Origin: Rikenellaceae bacterium
GTDB taxonomy: Bacteria > Bacteroidota > Bacteroidia > Bacteroidales > Rikenellaceae
Direction: 5' to 3'
Length of the DNA stretch: 64,000 bases
NCBI GenBank assembly: GCA_021201795.1
Contig: JAJQEF010000016.1
Coordinates: forward strand, 102,533 to 166,532
Made by a program: the position numbers and the translations under genes. This document shows, piece after piece, positions 53,844 to 63,987 of the stretch. The stretch's first letter is position 1, and every line of letters starts with the position of its first letter. The notes beneath the pieces were generated by a model, which saw only the letters and a program-made list of their open reading frames with translations, had not been told where the DNA came from and did not search any database.

Positions 53844-54020
53844 GTTAAAATTTCAATAAATAAAAAATATACGCTCAATTATTGATATTGACAGGTATGA
53901 AGCATGTTTCCGGATATTCGATATAGTTTTATTTATAAATAATTTGTATCTATTGAAAAAATATTCTATAATTGTATTGTCTACTAAAATTTTACTAACC
54001 TACTAACCTATTTAAAGTGT

Positions 54021-54374
54021 ATGGAAGAAAATACTCTTTTGATTCCGCCTTCAATTGCGGACAGTTTACCAGCGATGGTCGTTAACGAATAAAAAAACCT
54101 ATCACCTCAGAAACAACAGGAATTCGTTGAAGAATTTAACCGTAAAAAGAAATCCGTAGGTCTGGCTTATTTATTTTTATTGGTAGTTTTAGGTATGCCT
54201 TACGGATATCTCGGCAAATGGGGTCTGCAAGTTGTATATTGGATAACTGCAGCCGGACTGGGTATATGGGGCCTCATCCTTTTATTTACCCTGCCTAAGG
54301 TCGTAAAAGATTTTAATAAAGATGTGGCAACTGATATTCTCAGAAATATGCAGGCTATTTCTTCTCCGGGGTAG
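54021..54374 (+). pseudogene. small two-helix membrane protein interrupted by a TAA codon
   Basis: From the ATG at 54021 the frame reads MEENTLLIPPSIADSLPAM and VVNE, then TAA at 54090-54092, then continues in the same frame KNLSPQKQQEFVEEFNRKK and two membrane helices (about 51-68 and 75-93 of the restored protein) ending SSPG. The restored protein would have 117 residues and resembles a TM2-like family common in Bacteroidetes, in which I recall VNEYKNLSPQKQ; the stop thus replaces a Tyr codon. An internal ATG at 54192 would remove the N-terminal half. A single substitution would repair it. Confidence 0.65.
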
Positions 54375-54437
54375 AGAATGAATTGATTGTGACAAAATAT
54401 CAGGAGGCTGGCTTACGTTAGTCTCCTTTATATATTA

Positions 54438-55241
54438 ATGAGTTTTGTAACGGGAAGTATGTTATATCATCATATTATAGAACATCCGGAATCCAAAGAG
54501 CGGGTAGTGTTTATACATGGGGCCGGCGGGAGTTCCGGTGTATGGTATAAACAAATAAAAGAGTTTAAGAAGCATTATAATCTGCTTTTTATCGATCTTC
54601 GCGGACATGGTAAATCGGTAAGTAAAAATACCCTTAAACGGTATTATACTTTTCGTACGGTTGCTCTGGAGATAATCGAGGTTCTGGATCATCACAATCT
54701 TAAACAATGTCATTTTCTCGGAGTCTCTTTAGGGACTATAATTATAAGGGAACTGGCCGAGTATGATCCGAGTTATGTGAAATCTATAATAATGGCAGGA
54801 GCTGTTATGAAATTCAACGTTAAATCGAAAATTCTTCTGAATGTAGCTGATAAAGTCAAGCATTTCCTTCCTTACATGTGGATATATAAGATATACGCTA
54901 ATATACTTATGCCCAAGAAGCGTCATAAAACTTCGCGTAATCTTTTTATAAAAGAAGCCATAAAACTTAAGAGGAACGAGTTCCTGAACTGGATGACTCT
55001 GAATAACGAGATTAATTCATTACTGAACATATTTTGCCAGAATGAACTTCCTATTCCTGTAATATATATAATGGGTGATGAAGACTACATGTTTCTTACG
55101 CAGGTTAAACTGCTCCCCAATAAACATAAACAATATTCTTCGCTCGTAGTGCTAAAGGATGCGGGGCATGTATGCAATGTGGATCAGGGTGAAGAGTTCA
55201 ATAAAGTGGCTCTGGAATTTCTTTCAGCAGTTGCAGCATGA
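54438..55241 (+). CDS. alpha/beta hydrolase
   Basis: A 267-residue alpha/beta-fold hydrolase: VVFIHGAGGSSGVW for the oxyanion hole, FIDLRGHGKS, the nucleophile elbow FLGVSLGTIII (GxSxG), YIMGDEDYMFL with the acidic residue and KDAGHVCNVDQ with the catalytic His. No signal peptide. It is related to small-molecule esterases and lipases; the substrate is unknown. It lies on its own before the trp leader. Confidence 0.85.
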   Translation: MSFVTGSMLYHHIIEHPESKERVVFIHGAGGSSGVWYKQIKEFKKHYNLLFIDLRGHGKSVSKNTLKRYYTFRTVALEIIEVLDHHNLKQCHFLGVSLGTIIIRELAEYDPSYVKSIIMAGAVMKFNVKSKILLNVADKVKHFLPYMWIYKIYANILMPKKRHKTSRNLFIKEAIKLKRNEFLNWMTLNNEINSLLNIFCQNELPIPVIYIMGDEDYMFLTQVKLLPNKHKQYSSLVVLKDAGHVCNVDQGEEFNKVALEFLSAVAA

Positions 55242-55289
55242 TAATTGTAAAAAAATAGTCGCAAATACTTTTTTTAATTTAAAAATATT

Positions 55290-55298
55290 TATATTTGC
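55290..55298 (+). promoter_or_regulatory. -7 promoter element of the trp operon
   Basis: TATATTTGC matches TAnnTTTG. Transcription should begin near 55303, about 15 nt before the leader peptide start. The -33 region is a T run rather than a clean TTG. Confidence 0.6.
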
Positions 55299-55317
55299 AC
55301 AGACTTAAAATCAAAAC

Positions 55318-55374
55318 ATGAAATTACATTTTTCAAATATTTGGTGGTGGCGCTTACAACTTTCAAAGTCGTGA
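55318..55374 (+). CDS. trpL: trp operon leader peptide with three tandem Trp codons
   Basis: An 18-codon frame, MKLHFSNIWWWRLQLSKS, from ATG at 55318 to TGA at 55372-55374. Three consecutive TGG codons (55342-55350) lie 17 nt before the antiterminator segment. Three Trp in a row are extremely unlikely by chance in so short a frame next to a Trp operon. The ribosome would stall here when charged tRNA-Trp is scarce. Not long enough to be found by usual gene callers. Confidence 0.9.
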   Translation: MKLHFSNIWWWRLQLSKS

Positions 55375-55452
55375 GTTGCTTTACTTGTGTGTAAATAGAT
55401 GAAAAATTACAATACAAAAGGGCTGTCGGAACTCACGACAGCCCTTATTTTT
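55368..55452 (+). promoter_or_regulatory. trp transcription attenuator
   Basis: Segment 2 (55368-55377, GTCGTGAGTT) overlaps the leader stop codon. It is exactly complementary over 10 nt to segment 3 (55430-55439, AACTCACGAC), made of the terminator loop plus the start of its 3' arm. The terminator has 11-bp arms (55418-55428 and 55436-55446), a 7-nt loop and a T5 run (55448-55452). A ribosome stalled on the Trp codons leaves segment 2 free, so 2:3 forms and transcription goes on. A ribosome at the stop covers segment 2, so the terminator forms. A possible 1:2 stem (CAACT 55357-55361 with AGTTG 55374-55378) would favour termination without translation. Confidence 0.92.
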
Positions 55453-55476
55453 GCCAATAAATAAAATAATATAGAA

Positions 55477-56667
55477 ATGGATTTTAATGTAGACAAAGAC
55501 GGTTATTACGGGGAATTCGGTGGTGCGTATATTCCGGAGATACTTTATTCCAATGTTAAGAATCTAAGGGATTCGTATCTCGAAAATATGAACGATCCCG
55601 AATTCAGAAAAGAATTTGATTCTCTCATGAAGGATTATGTGGGGCGTCCGTCTCCGTTGTATTTAGCTAAACGGCTTTCGGAGAAATACGGAGCGAAAAT
55701 TTATTTGAAGAGGGAGGATCTTAACCATACCGGAGCCCATAAGATAAACAACACTATAGGACAGATACTTCTGGCGCGCCGTATGGGCAAAACGAGGATA
55801 ATCGCTGAAACCGGAGCCGGGCAGCATGGGGTTGCGACCGCAACGGTTTGCGCACTTATGGACATGAAATGTATCGTTTATATGGGAGAGACGGATATCG
55901 CGCGTCAGAGCCTTAACGTATTTAAAATGGAGATGCTCGGAGCAGAAGTCATACCTGTAACAAGCGGAAATAAAACCCTCAAAGATGCTACGAACGAGGC
56001 TATACGGGATTGGTGTTGTAATCCGTCCGACACGCATTATATAATAGGTTCCGTAGTAGGACCTCATCCTTATCCGGATATGGTGACCAGATTTCAGAGC
56101 GTGATCAGCGAGGAAATAAAAAAACAATTACAGGAAAAAGAAGGACGGGATTATCCGGATTATCTTATCGCATGCGTAGGAGGAGGAAGCAACGCGGCAG
56201 GAACGTTCTACCATTATCTTAATGACGGACGTGTTAAACTTATAGCAGTGGAAGCCGCGGGGCTTGGAGTGGATACAGAGGAGACCGCTGCAACGATACA
56301 TCTTGGTAAGACAGGTATTATTCACGGCAGTAAAACATATATAATGCAGACCGAGGACGGACAGATAATCGAACCGTATTCGATCTCCGCAGGACTTGAT
56401 TATCCGGGAATAGGACCTCTGCACGCAAACCTTGCCGATAAAAAAAGAGCGAAAGTGTTCGCGGCAACCGATGACGAAGCCCTCGAAGCAGCTATGGAAC
56501 TTACAACCCTGGAAGGAATAATTCCTGCACTGGAGTCGTCGCATGCGCTCGCAGCATTTCCGAAAATGAAATTTAAGAAGGACGATGTAGTTGTCCTTAC
56601 TGTATCCGGCAGGGGGGATAAAGATATGGACACGTATGTTAACGCTATAAAAAACAACAAAATATGA
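55477..56667 (+). CDS. trpB: tryptophan synthase beta chain
   Basis: A 396-residue PLP enzyme that joins indole and serine to tryptophan. It begins [18 protein letters not shown], the PLP Lys is Lys89 in [14 protein letters not shown], and [14 protein letters not shown] binds the phosphate. [13 protein letters not shown] is also present. It is the first gene of the operon, right after the attenuator, as in other Bacteroidetes where trpB leads. It overlaps trpE as ATGA. Confidence 0.97.
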   Translation: MDFNVDKDGYYGEFGGAYIPEILYSNVKNLRDSYLENMNDPEFRKEFDSLMKDYVGRPSPLYLAKRLSEKYGAKIYLKREDLNHTGAHKINNTIGQILLARRMGKTRIIAETGAGQHGVATATVCALMDMKCIVYMGETDIARQSLNVFKMEMLGAEVIPVTSGNKTLKDATNEAIRDWCCNPSDTHYIIGSVVGPHPYPDMVTRFQSVISEEIKKQLQEKEGRDYPDYLIACVGGGSNAAGTFYHYLNDGRVKLIAVEAAGLGVDTEETAATIHLGKTGIIHGSKTYIMQTEDGQIIEPYSISAGLDYPGIGPLHANLADKKRAKVFAATDDEALEAAMELTTLEGIIPALESSHALAAFPKMKFKKDDVVVLTVSGRGDKDMDTYVNAIKNNKI

Positions 56668-58067
56668 GGACTAAAATAAATACCGTCAGCAGGACTCAAC
56701 TTGCAGATGTCCAGACTCCGGTCAGTATTTATCTGAAGGTAAGGGATATGTATCCGGAATCTGCTCTGCTCGAAAGTTCGGACTTTCATTCGAGTGAAAA
56801 CAGCTATTCTTTTATAGGAGTGGAGCCTTTAGCTAAATTTACCGTTAAGAAAGGCCGGGTTACGGAACAGTATCCTTCGGGCGAATTCAATGTATATGAA
56901 CTTAGGGAGGATAAAAGACTTGACGACGCGCTGAATGAATTCATACGCAATTTTTCGGTGGAAGGTGAAAAGACAGGACTGAACGGATTCTTCGGTTATA
57001 CGTCTTACGATGCAGTGCAGTATTTCGAGGACGTGGAAATAACCGAACAGGACGAAGAGGTTGGCAATATACCTGAAATGACATATATCCTTTACCGCTA
57101 CGTTATATCGGTCAATCATTTCAGAAACGAAATGACAATTACCGAGAATATAGCGGAAGGAATGTCGAGCGGTATAGAGGAGATAATCTCGGTTCTCGAC
57201 AGCAGGAACTTCCCGACCTACGATTTCAAATCGCGAGGAGAGGTTAGTTCCCCTATCAGCGATGAGGACTATATGGAGATGGTTAAGAAGGGCATCTCAC
57301 ACTGTATGCGCGGAGACGTGTTCCAGATAGTTCTTTCGCGTAGGTTTGCACAGGGCTTCACAGGTGATGATTTTAAAGTTTACCGTATCCTGCGTTCGAT
57401 AAATCCTTCGCCTTATCTTTTCTATTTCGACTTCGGATCGTACAGGATATTCGGTTCTTCACCGGAAACCCACCTTAAAGTAGAGGATAATGTCGCTACC
57501 ATCGATCCTATCGCAGGCACGTTCCGCAGGACTGGCAACGATAAAAACGACAGTGAACTGGCCGCGAAACTATTGGAAGACCCTAAAGAGAACGCGGAGC
57601 ACGTCATGCTTGTGGACCTTGCACGCAACGATCTCAGCAGGAACGCATCGGATGTGGAGGTCGTTTCATATAAGGAGATTCAGTTCTACTCGCACGTAAT
57701 TCATATGGTGTCGAGGGTAAGCGGTAAAATAACAGAAGATGTTAACCGTATCAAACTATTTGCGGATACTTTCCCGGCAGGAACCCTGTCAGGTGCGCCT
57801 AAAGTACGGGCCATGCAGTTGATTGATTCTATCGAGAATCATTCGCGGGGAGTTTACGGAGGATGTATCGGATACATTGGATTCGACGGTAACCTTAACC
57901 AGGCTATTACTATCCGTACGTTCGTGAGTCGAAATAATACACTTTATTTTCAGGCAGGTGCGGGAATCGTGGCGAAATCCGATCCTTACAGCGAACTCTG
58001 CGAAGTCAACCATAAACTCGGTGCACTGAAGGCGGCGATCGAGGGTGCAAACAACTTAAAGAACTAA
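56664..58067 (+). CDS. trpE: anthranilate synthase component I
   Basis: A 467-residue chorismate-using enzyme that makes anthranilate with ammonia from TrpG. The N-terminal regulatory domain has the [16 protein letters not shown] segment (LLES motif of feedback binding). The catalytic domain has [61 protein letters not shown] and [11 protein letters not shown]. Feedback by tryptophan is thus likely in addition to attenuation. Confidence 0.96.
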   Translation: MRTKINTVSRTQLADVQTPVSIYLKVRDMYPESALLESSDFHSSENSYSFIGVEPLAKFTVKKGRVTEQYPSGEFNVYELREDKRLDDALNEFIRNFSVEGEKTGLNGFFGYTSYDAVQYFEDVEITEQDEEVGNIPEMTYILYRYVISVNHFRNEMTITENIAEGMSSGIEEIISVLDSRNFPTYDFKSRGEVSSPISDEDYMEMVKKGISHCMRGDVFQIVLSRRFAQGFTGDDFKVYRILRSINPSPYLFYFDFGSYRIFGSSPETHLKVEDNVATIDPIAGTFRRTGNDKNDSELAAKLLEDPKENAEHVMLVDLARNDLSRNASDVEVVSYKEIQFYSHVIHMVSRVSGKITEDVNRIKLFADTFPAGTLSGAPKVRAMQLIDSIENHSRGVYGGCIGYIGFDGNLNQAITIRTFVSRNNTLYFQAGAGIVAKSDPYSELCEVNHKLGALKAAIEGANNLKN

Positions 58068-58071
58068 GGAG

Positions 58072-58641
58072 ATGAAGATACTGATTTTTGACAACTACGA
58101 CTCTTTTACATACAATATATACCACTCGGTTCGTAAACTCGGATATAATGATGTGGATGTGTACCGCAACGATAAGATAAAATTGGACGAAATAGAGAAA
58201 TACGATAAGATAATTCTATCGCCCGGACCGGGGATTCCGTCCGAATCCGGTCTGCTGCCTGACGTGCTGAAACGTTTCGCTTCGTCGAAGAGTATTCTTG
58301 GAATATGCCTTGGCGAACAGGCGATAGGAGAGTGTTTCGGTGCTAAACTTCTCAACCTGCCGGATGTATATCACGGAATCTCTTCGCCGGTGAAAATTTT
58401 ACGCGCAGAAGATCCATTGTTCAGGGATATACCGTCCGAGACGGAAGTCGGACGGTATCATTCGTGGATAGTAAATAGGGAAAATTTCCCGGACTGCCTG
58501 CAAATAACCGCGGAGGACGGCGAAGGTAATATCATGGCACTCGCGCATAAGGAGTATGATGTGTGCGGAGTGCAGTTCCACCCTGAATCCGTACTTACTC
58601 CGCTCGGAGATAAAATGTTGGATAACTGGTTAAAATCTTAA
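58072..58641 (+). CDS. trpG: anthranilate synthase component II (glutamine amidotransferase)
   Basis: A 189-residue class I glutamine amidotransferase. It has IFDNYDSFTYN, LSPGPGIPSESG, the nucleophile Cys79 in ILGICLGEQAIGE, and the C-terminal His/Glu in VQFHPESVLT. The residue after GICLG is Glu where many TrpG/PabA have His; the triad is complete. It may also serve p-aminobenzoate synthesis. Four nucleotides after trpE. Confidence 0.95.
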   Translation: MKILIFDNYDSFTYNIYHSVRKLGYNDVDVYRNDKIKLDEIEKYDKIILSPGPGIPSESGLLPDVLKRFASSKSILGICLGEQAIGECFGAKLLNLPDVYHGISSPVKILRAEDPLFRDIPSETEVGRYHSWIVNRENFPDCLQITAEDGEGNIMALAHKEYDVCGVQFHPESVLTPLGDKMLDNWLKS

Positions 58642-58652
58642 TTGGAGGAACG

Positions 58653-59648
58653 ATGAAAAATTTATTATACAGATTATTCGAACATAACAGTCTCGGTAGG
58701 GAAGAATCCAGAGATGTTCTTATAAGAATGGCAAAGGGCGAGTATAACCACAGCCAGATCGCAGCGTTCATTACGGTATACCTTATGCGCAGCATTACTA
58801 TCGACGAACTTTCAGGTTTCCGCGACGCACTGCTCGAGATGAGGGTGCCGGTCGACCTCGACGACTATAATGCCATAGATATAGTAGGAACAGGTGGAGA
58901 TAATAAAAATACTTTCAATATTTCTACCGCTGCGTGTTTTACCGTTGCCGGGGCAGGATACAATGTTGTAAAACACGGTAACTACGGTGCGACTTCGGTG
59001 AGCGGTGCGTCGAATGTTATCGAGGCACATGGTGTGAAATTCACCACCGATATAGACCAGATGAAACGATCGCTGGATGCCTGCAATATAGCTTATCTGC
59101 ATGCCCCGTTCTTCAATCCTGCATTGAAAGAAGTCGCACCGGTAAGGAAGGCTCTGGGAGTGAGAACGTTCTTTAATATGCTCGGTCCGCTCGTTAACCC
59201 TATAATTCCTAAAAGACAATTATTAGGAGTGTACAGCCTTAAAATCGGGCGTCTGTATAATTATATGTACCAGCAGACGGGAATAGATTATTCCGTGGTT
59301 AATTCGCTCGACGGTTACGATGAAATATCCCTTACGGACAGTTTCAAGATTTATAATAAATTTGGCGAAACAATCATTTCCCCGGAAGAACTCGGTTTTA
59401 AAAGAGCCAAGGAATCCGATCTGTTCGGTGGCGATACCGTCGAAGAAGCTTCCGCGATTTTTGATTCGGTTCTCGATAATACCGCGACAGAACCGCAGAA
59501 AAACGCCGTGATAATCAATGCCGCTTACGGCATTAACACTATCGATTCTGCCAAATGCATGCAGGATTGTGTCGCCGAGGCACGTGAATCCATTGAGAGC
59601 GGTAAAGCAATGAAAGTATTCAAAAAATTTGTCGAATTAAATTCCTAA
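58653..59648 (+). CDS. trpD: anthranilate phosphoribosyltransferase
   Basis: A 331-residue enzyme that attaches PRPP ribose to anthranilate. It shows DIVGTGGDNKNTFNIST with the GTGGD loop, VVKHGNYGATSVSGASNVIEAHG, FFNPALKEVAPVRKALGVRT and MLGPLVNP. N-terminal helical domain with FEHNSLGREES. Standalone, not fused to TrpG. It starts 11 nt after trpG. Confidence 0.96.
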   Translation: MKNLLYRLFEHNSLGREESRDVLIRMAKGEYNHSQIAAFITVYLMRSITIDELSGFRDALLEMRVPVDLDDYNAIDIVGTGGDNKNTFNISTAACFTVAGAGYNVVKHGNYGATSVSGASNVIEAHGVKFTTDIDQMKRSLDACNIAYLHAPFFNPALKEVAPVRKALGVRTFFNMLGPLVNPIIPKRQLLGVYSLKIGRLYNYMYQQTGIDYSVVNSLDGYDEISLTDSFKIYNKFGETIISPEELGFKRAKESDLFGGDTVEEASAIFDSVLDNTATEPQKNAVIINAAYGINTIDSAKCMQDCVAEARESIESGKAMKVFKKFVELNS

Positions 59649-59653
59649 AAGCG

Positions 59654-60427
59654 ATGAACATACTTGAAAAAATTATACAGACCAAAATAGAAGAAGTTGC
59701 AGAGAACCGTAAGATCATGCCGGAGATCGAAAGACTGGCACGCGAGGTAGAACGCCCTACTGTATCTTTTAAAAATGCACTTTTATCTTCAGAGTCCGGA
59801 ATTATCGCCGAGTTCAAACGCAAATCCCCTTCTAAGGGGTTTATAAAGGCCGAAGCGAAGGTTGAGGATATTGTTCCCGGTTATGAGAGGGTAGGCGCTG
59901 CCGCAATATCGATTTTAACTGACGAACAATACTTCGGTGGTTCGGTGGAAGATCTTGTCGAGGCGCGTAAATTAGTGGATATACCTTTGTTGAGGAAGGA
60001 TTTTATTATCGATACTTTCCAGATTGATGAAGCGAGATATTACGGAGCCGATGTTATACTCCTGATTGCAGCTGCTCTTAAACCGGAGGAGGTTAAAGAG
60101 CTGGCGGAATATGCGCATTCGCTTGGTCTTGAAGTTTTACTTGAAATTCATAACGAAGAGGAGTTGGGGCATATTTGTGATTCGGTCGATGTGGTAGGGG
60201 TCAATAACCGCGATCTTACGACGTTCGTTACGGATATTAAAACTTCAGTTATTCTCAGCCGTCAAATACCGACCGGATTCGTAAAAATATCGGAGAGCGG
60301 AATATCTGCTCCGCTCACGGTAAAGGAACTTAAAATTTACGGATTCAAAGGGTTTCTTATGGGCGAGAATTTTATGAAACAACCGGATACTGCCGCAGGA
60401 CTTGCCGAATTTATCGGACAGATATGA
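59654..60427 (+). CDS. trpC: indole-3-glycerol phosphate synthase
   Basis: A 257-residue TIM-barrel enzyme: IIAEFKRKSPSKGFI, AISILTDEQYFGGSVEDL, LLRKDFIIDTFQIDEAR, VVGVNNRDLTTF and VKISESGIS. Catalytic Lys in EFKRKSPSKG and in LLRKDF. It is separate from TrpF, unlike the fused enterobacterial form. It overlaps trpF as ATGA. Confidence 0.97.
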   Translation: MNILEKIIQTKIEEVAENRKIMPEIERLAREVERPTVSFKNALLSSESGIIAEFKRKSPSKGFIKAEAKVEDIVPGYERVGAAAISILTDEQYFGGSVEDLVEARKLVDIPLLRKDFIIDTFQIDEARYYGADVILLIAAALKPEEVKELAEYAHSLGLEVLLEIHNEEELGHICDSVDVVGVNNRDLTTFVTDIKTSVILSRQIPTGFVKISESGISAPLTVKELKIYGFKGFLMGENFMKQPDTAAGLAEFIGQI

Positions 60428-61059
60428 AAATAAAGGTATGCGGAATGAAAAATCCGCAGAATATCCAGGAACTTGCCAGGCTAACACCGGATTATATGGG
60501 ATTTATTTTCTATCCCGAATCCCCTCGTTATGCCGGAGAGCTGGACAGCGGGATCGTACGTGCATTGCCGAAATCGATAAAACGTATAGGTGTGTTCGTG
60601 AACGAATCGGTAAAAGAGATCAGAAAGAAATACGATGAATACGGGTTCGATTATATTCAGCTTCACGGGAACGAATCTCCGGAAGTTTGTCGTGAAATAG
60701 CTGAATTCTGTCCGGTTATTAAAGCGGTCAGCGTGTACTCTTCGGATGATATCAGGAATGCGGAGAAACAATATTCAGGGGTCGCCGAATATCTTCTGTT
60801 TGATACGAAGACACCGCAATATGGTGGTTCCGGTCAGAAATTCGACTGGCAGGTGCTCGCGGATTACAACGGGGAGACGAAATATTTTCTCAGTGGAGGT
60901 ATCGCTCCGGAGGATACGGAGAGGATAAAGAATGAATTGTCTGTGGATATGGTGCATTCGCTCGATATTAACAGCCGTTTCGAGTCAGAGCCGGGAATCA
61001 AGGATATTGAAAAATTAAGGATTTTTATTAAAGAGATAAGAAATGAACAGGATAAATAA
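60424..61059 (+). CDS. trpF: phosphoribosylanthranilate isomerase
   Basis: A 211-residue TIM-barrel isomerase: [13 protein letters not shown] with the catalytic Cys, [55 protein letters not shown] with the general-acid Asp, and [10 protein letters not shown]. The start overlaps the trpC stop, and the end overlaps trpA by 17 nt. Confidence 0.95.
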   Translation: MKIKVCGMKNPQNIQELARLTPDYMGFIFYPESPRYAGELDSGIVRALPKSIKRIGVFVNESVKEIRKKYDEYGFDYIQLHGNESPEVCREIAEFCPVIKAVSVYSSDDIRNAEKQYSGVAEYLLFDTKTPQYGGSGQKFDWQVLADYNGETKYFLSGGIAPEDTERIKNELSVDMVHSLDINSRFESEPGIKDIEKLRIFIKEIRNEQDK

Positions 61060-61813
61060 ACTTTTCGAAGAAAAAAAATCGGGAATTCTTTCCATATATT
61101 TTACAGCAGGGTTTCCTAATCTGGACGATACTGTTACCATTATAAAAGAACTTGAAAAAAATGGAATCGATCTGATAGAAGTAGGAATTCCATTCTCCGA
61201 TCCGATGGCGGACGGAGTTGTAATACAGCAGAGCGGTACGGTCGCGCTGAATAACGGAATGTCGTTGAAACTGCTCTTCGAACAACTGAAAGATATTCGT
61301 AAGGAGGTATCTATACCACTTATAATGATGGGCTATCTGAATCCGGTAATGCAGTACGGTATAGAAAATTTCTGCCGCGACTGTTCAACGACAGGTATCG
61401 ACGGTGTAATTATTCCAGACCTTCCGTTCAACGATTACATCAAGGATTACAAACCGGTAGGTGATAAATATGGAGTTAAATTCATTATGCTGATAACACC
61501 TGAGACTTCGGAGGAACGTGTCAGGCGGATAGACGAGAATACGGACGGATTTATATATATGGTATCGACCGCTTCTACCACTGGGGCAAGGGACAGCTTT
61601 GCGGATTCCACTCTGGAATATTTTAAAACCATTAACAATATGAATCTGCGCAATCCGCGATTGATAGGATTCGGAATATCTAATAAGAAAACATTCGATG
61701 CTGCTTGTGAGAACGCGAGCGGTGCCATAATCGGAAGTCATTTTATAAAACTGCTGAGTAAGACGGATTCACCGCAGGAGGCAGTGACGGAATTGAAAAA
61801 AAGTTTGGCTTAG
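61043..61813 (+). CDS. trpA: tryptophan synthase alpha chain
   Basis: A 256-residue TIM-barrel enzyme that cleaves indole-glycerol phosphate to indole for TrpB. It has the catalytic Glu46 and Asp57 in [39 protein letters not shown], and [10 protein letters not shown]. Last gene of the operon. Its TAG stop lies in the loop of the terminator. Confidence 0.96.
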   Translation: MNRINKLFEEKKSGILSIYFTAGFPNLDDTVTIIKELEKNGIDLIEVGIPFSDPMADGVVIQQSGTVALNNGMSLKLLFEQLKDIRKEVSIPLIMMGYLNPVMQYGIENFCRDCSTTGIDGVIIPDLPFNDYIKDYKPVGDKYGVKFIMLITPETSEERVRRIDENTDGFIYMVSTASTTGARDSFADSTLEYFKTINNMNLRNPRLIGFGISNKKTFDAACENASGAIIGSHFIKLLSKTDSPQEAVTELKKSLA

Positions 61814-61827
61814 GCCGAACTTTTTTT
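61796..61827 (+). terminator. terminator of the trp operon
   Basis: Stem of about 14 nt (61796-61809 with 61814-61827, one G-T pair) around a 4-nt loop, ending in a T run. It overlaps the trpA stop codon. Confidence 0.85.
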
Positions 61828-61897
61828 ATTACCGCTTTTACTCTTATATTTGTTATACTTCATTCTGAAACTAAGATTCTAACTAAAACAAATAAAA

Positions 61898-63987
61898 ATG
61901 AGGAGAGGTTTATTATTTCTAATGCTTGCCGTATTTGTCTCGACTGCGGCATTTTCTTCCAAAAAAGACCCTAAAGAATTTTTCGATCCTGCAAGACTCT
62001 CGGAGTTAGGAGTTTATTATTATCCGGAACATTGGGAAGAATCTCAGTGGGAGAGGGATATAGCCAAAATAAAGGAACTCGGTTTTACATTCATTCATTA
62101 CGGCGAATTCGCGTGGGCGATGTTCGAACCGGAAGAAGGGATTTATGACTTTGCATGGATGGACCGTGCGGTGGCTCTTGCGGATAAATACGATCTTAAA
62201 GTTATAATGTGTACTCCGATCGCCACTCCGCCGGTTTGGCTGACACGTAAGTATCCTGAGATACTTATACAGCGTGAGGATGGTACCACGTGGGATCACG
62301 GTGCGCGCCAGCATCCGTCTTCATCGAGCGACCTATTCCGTGAATACGCGCTTAAAATGACGGAAAAACTTGCGGAGCACTATGGTAATGACAGCCGTAT
62401 ATGGGGGTGGCAGTTGGATAATGAACCGCGTACTGCTCTGGATTACAACGAAGGATCGCATAAACGTTTCCGCATATGGCTGAAAAATAAATACGGTACG
62501 ATAGAGAACCTTAACAAAGCGTGGGGTACCGCATTCTGGAGTCAGGTTTACAGTGACTGGGATCAGATTAATGTTCCGCAGATGAACGGATTATTCACAA
62601 ATAATCATATGATTCTCGACTTCCAGATATTCTCATCCGACGAGATCGCTTCGTTCCTCGACGAACAGGCTGCGATGATAAGAAAATACAACGGTGGTGA
62701 ACAATGGATAACCACTAATCTTATTCCTGCTTATGAAGAAGGTCATATGAGGAAAATGGATGAACTGGACTTCCATGTTTATACGCGTTATATGGTTTAC
62801 GGAGAGAACTTCGGAATAGGGCGCAAGGGGTATCGCCTGGGTCACGTGGAACGCATAGCTATGGCTAACGATTTTTTCAGACCGATAGACGGTGTTTACG
62901 GTGTGATGGAGCTTCAGCCCGGTCAGGTTAACTGGGGGCAGATAAACCCTCAGCCGCTACCGGGAGCTATGAGACTTTGGTTATGGCACGTATTCGCAGG
63001 CGAGAGCAAGTTTATCTGCACCTACCGTTTCCGCCAGCCTATCTACGGAACAGAATTATATCATTATGGTATTGTGGGGCCTGACGGAGTTACGGTATCT
63101 AACGGTGGAGAAGAGTACCGTCAATTTGCTGAAGAACTCGAAATTCTCCGCAAAAATTACGATCCTGAAAAAACATCGAATTCTAAGGATTACGAAGCCC
63201 GCCGTACGGCAATACTTTATAATTACGAGAACACTCTCGGTATGGAGCATAACAAGCAGACTACCGAATGGAACACCCTCGGACATATCGAGAAATATTA
63301 TAATGCGTTGAAGAAATTCAATGCCCCTGTCGATATTATCGATGAAAGGGAGGATTTCTCGAAATACAATGTTATGGTCGCTCCTGCTTATCAACAGATC
63401 AACAGAGAATTGGTAGGACGCTGGGAAGAATACGTTGAGAACGGAGGGAACCTTGTACTTACCGTACGTTCCGGCCATAAGAACCGCAATGCCCAATTAT
63501 GGGAAGCTCCGTTCGGAGAACCTATATATAATCTGATAGGGGCCAAAATAGATTTCTACGATCTCTTACTTCCTCATACACCGGATAATGTGGTCTTCGA
63601 CGGTAAAAAATACGAATGGGTGAGCTGGGGGGGGGAATCCTCGCTCCGGAGAGCGGTACTGAAACTTGGGGTACTTTCGAAGGTGATTTCTATGAAGGGC
63701 GCACTGCAATAACATTCCATAAGTTTGGTAAAGGAACGGTAACATATGTGGGAGTCGATTCGAAAGAAGGAATGCTCGAAAGAGAAGTGTTGCGGAAGCT
63801 ATACGGAAGGTTGAATATCCCTATTCTCGAGCTTCCGGACGGATTGCATATCGAATACAGAGACGGATTCGGTATTGCGGTAAATTATTCCGACCGGACA
63901 TTGACGCTGCCTTTGCATGAAAATACAGAATATCTTGTAGGAAATAAAAATATTCCTACCGGAGGAGTTTCCGTTTGGAAAAATTAA
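61898..63987 (+). pseudogene. secreted GH42 family beta-galactosidase, frameshifted in a G9 run
   Basis: A GH42 enzyme with a signal peptide (MRRGLLFLMLAVFV). The TIM barrel carries LGVYYYPEHWEESQW, the acid/base Glu176 in WQLDNEPRT, and the nucleophile Glu338 in VMELQPGQVNWG. A trimerisation-like A4 domain starts near 470. At a G9 run (63627-63635) the frame is lost: the first frame ends at 63712 with non-family residues, and the family C-terminus (ILAPESGTETWGTF to VSVWKN, stop 63985-63987) continues in another frame. Seven or ten G would restore about 695 codons. Catalytic residues lie before the break. Error, decay or slipped-strand switching are all possible. Confidence 0.85.
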
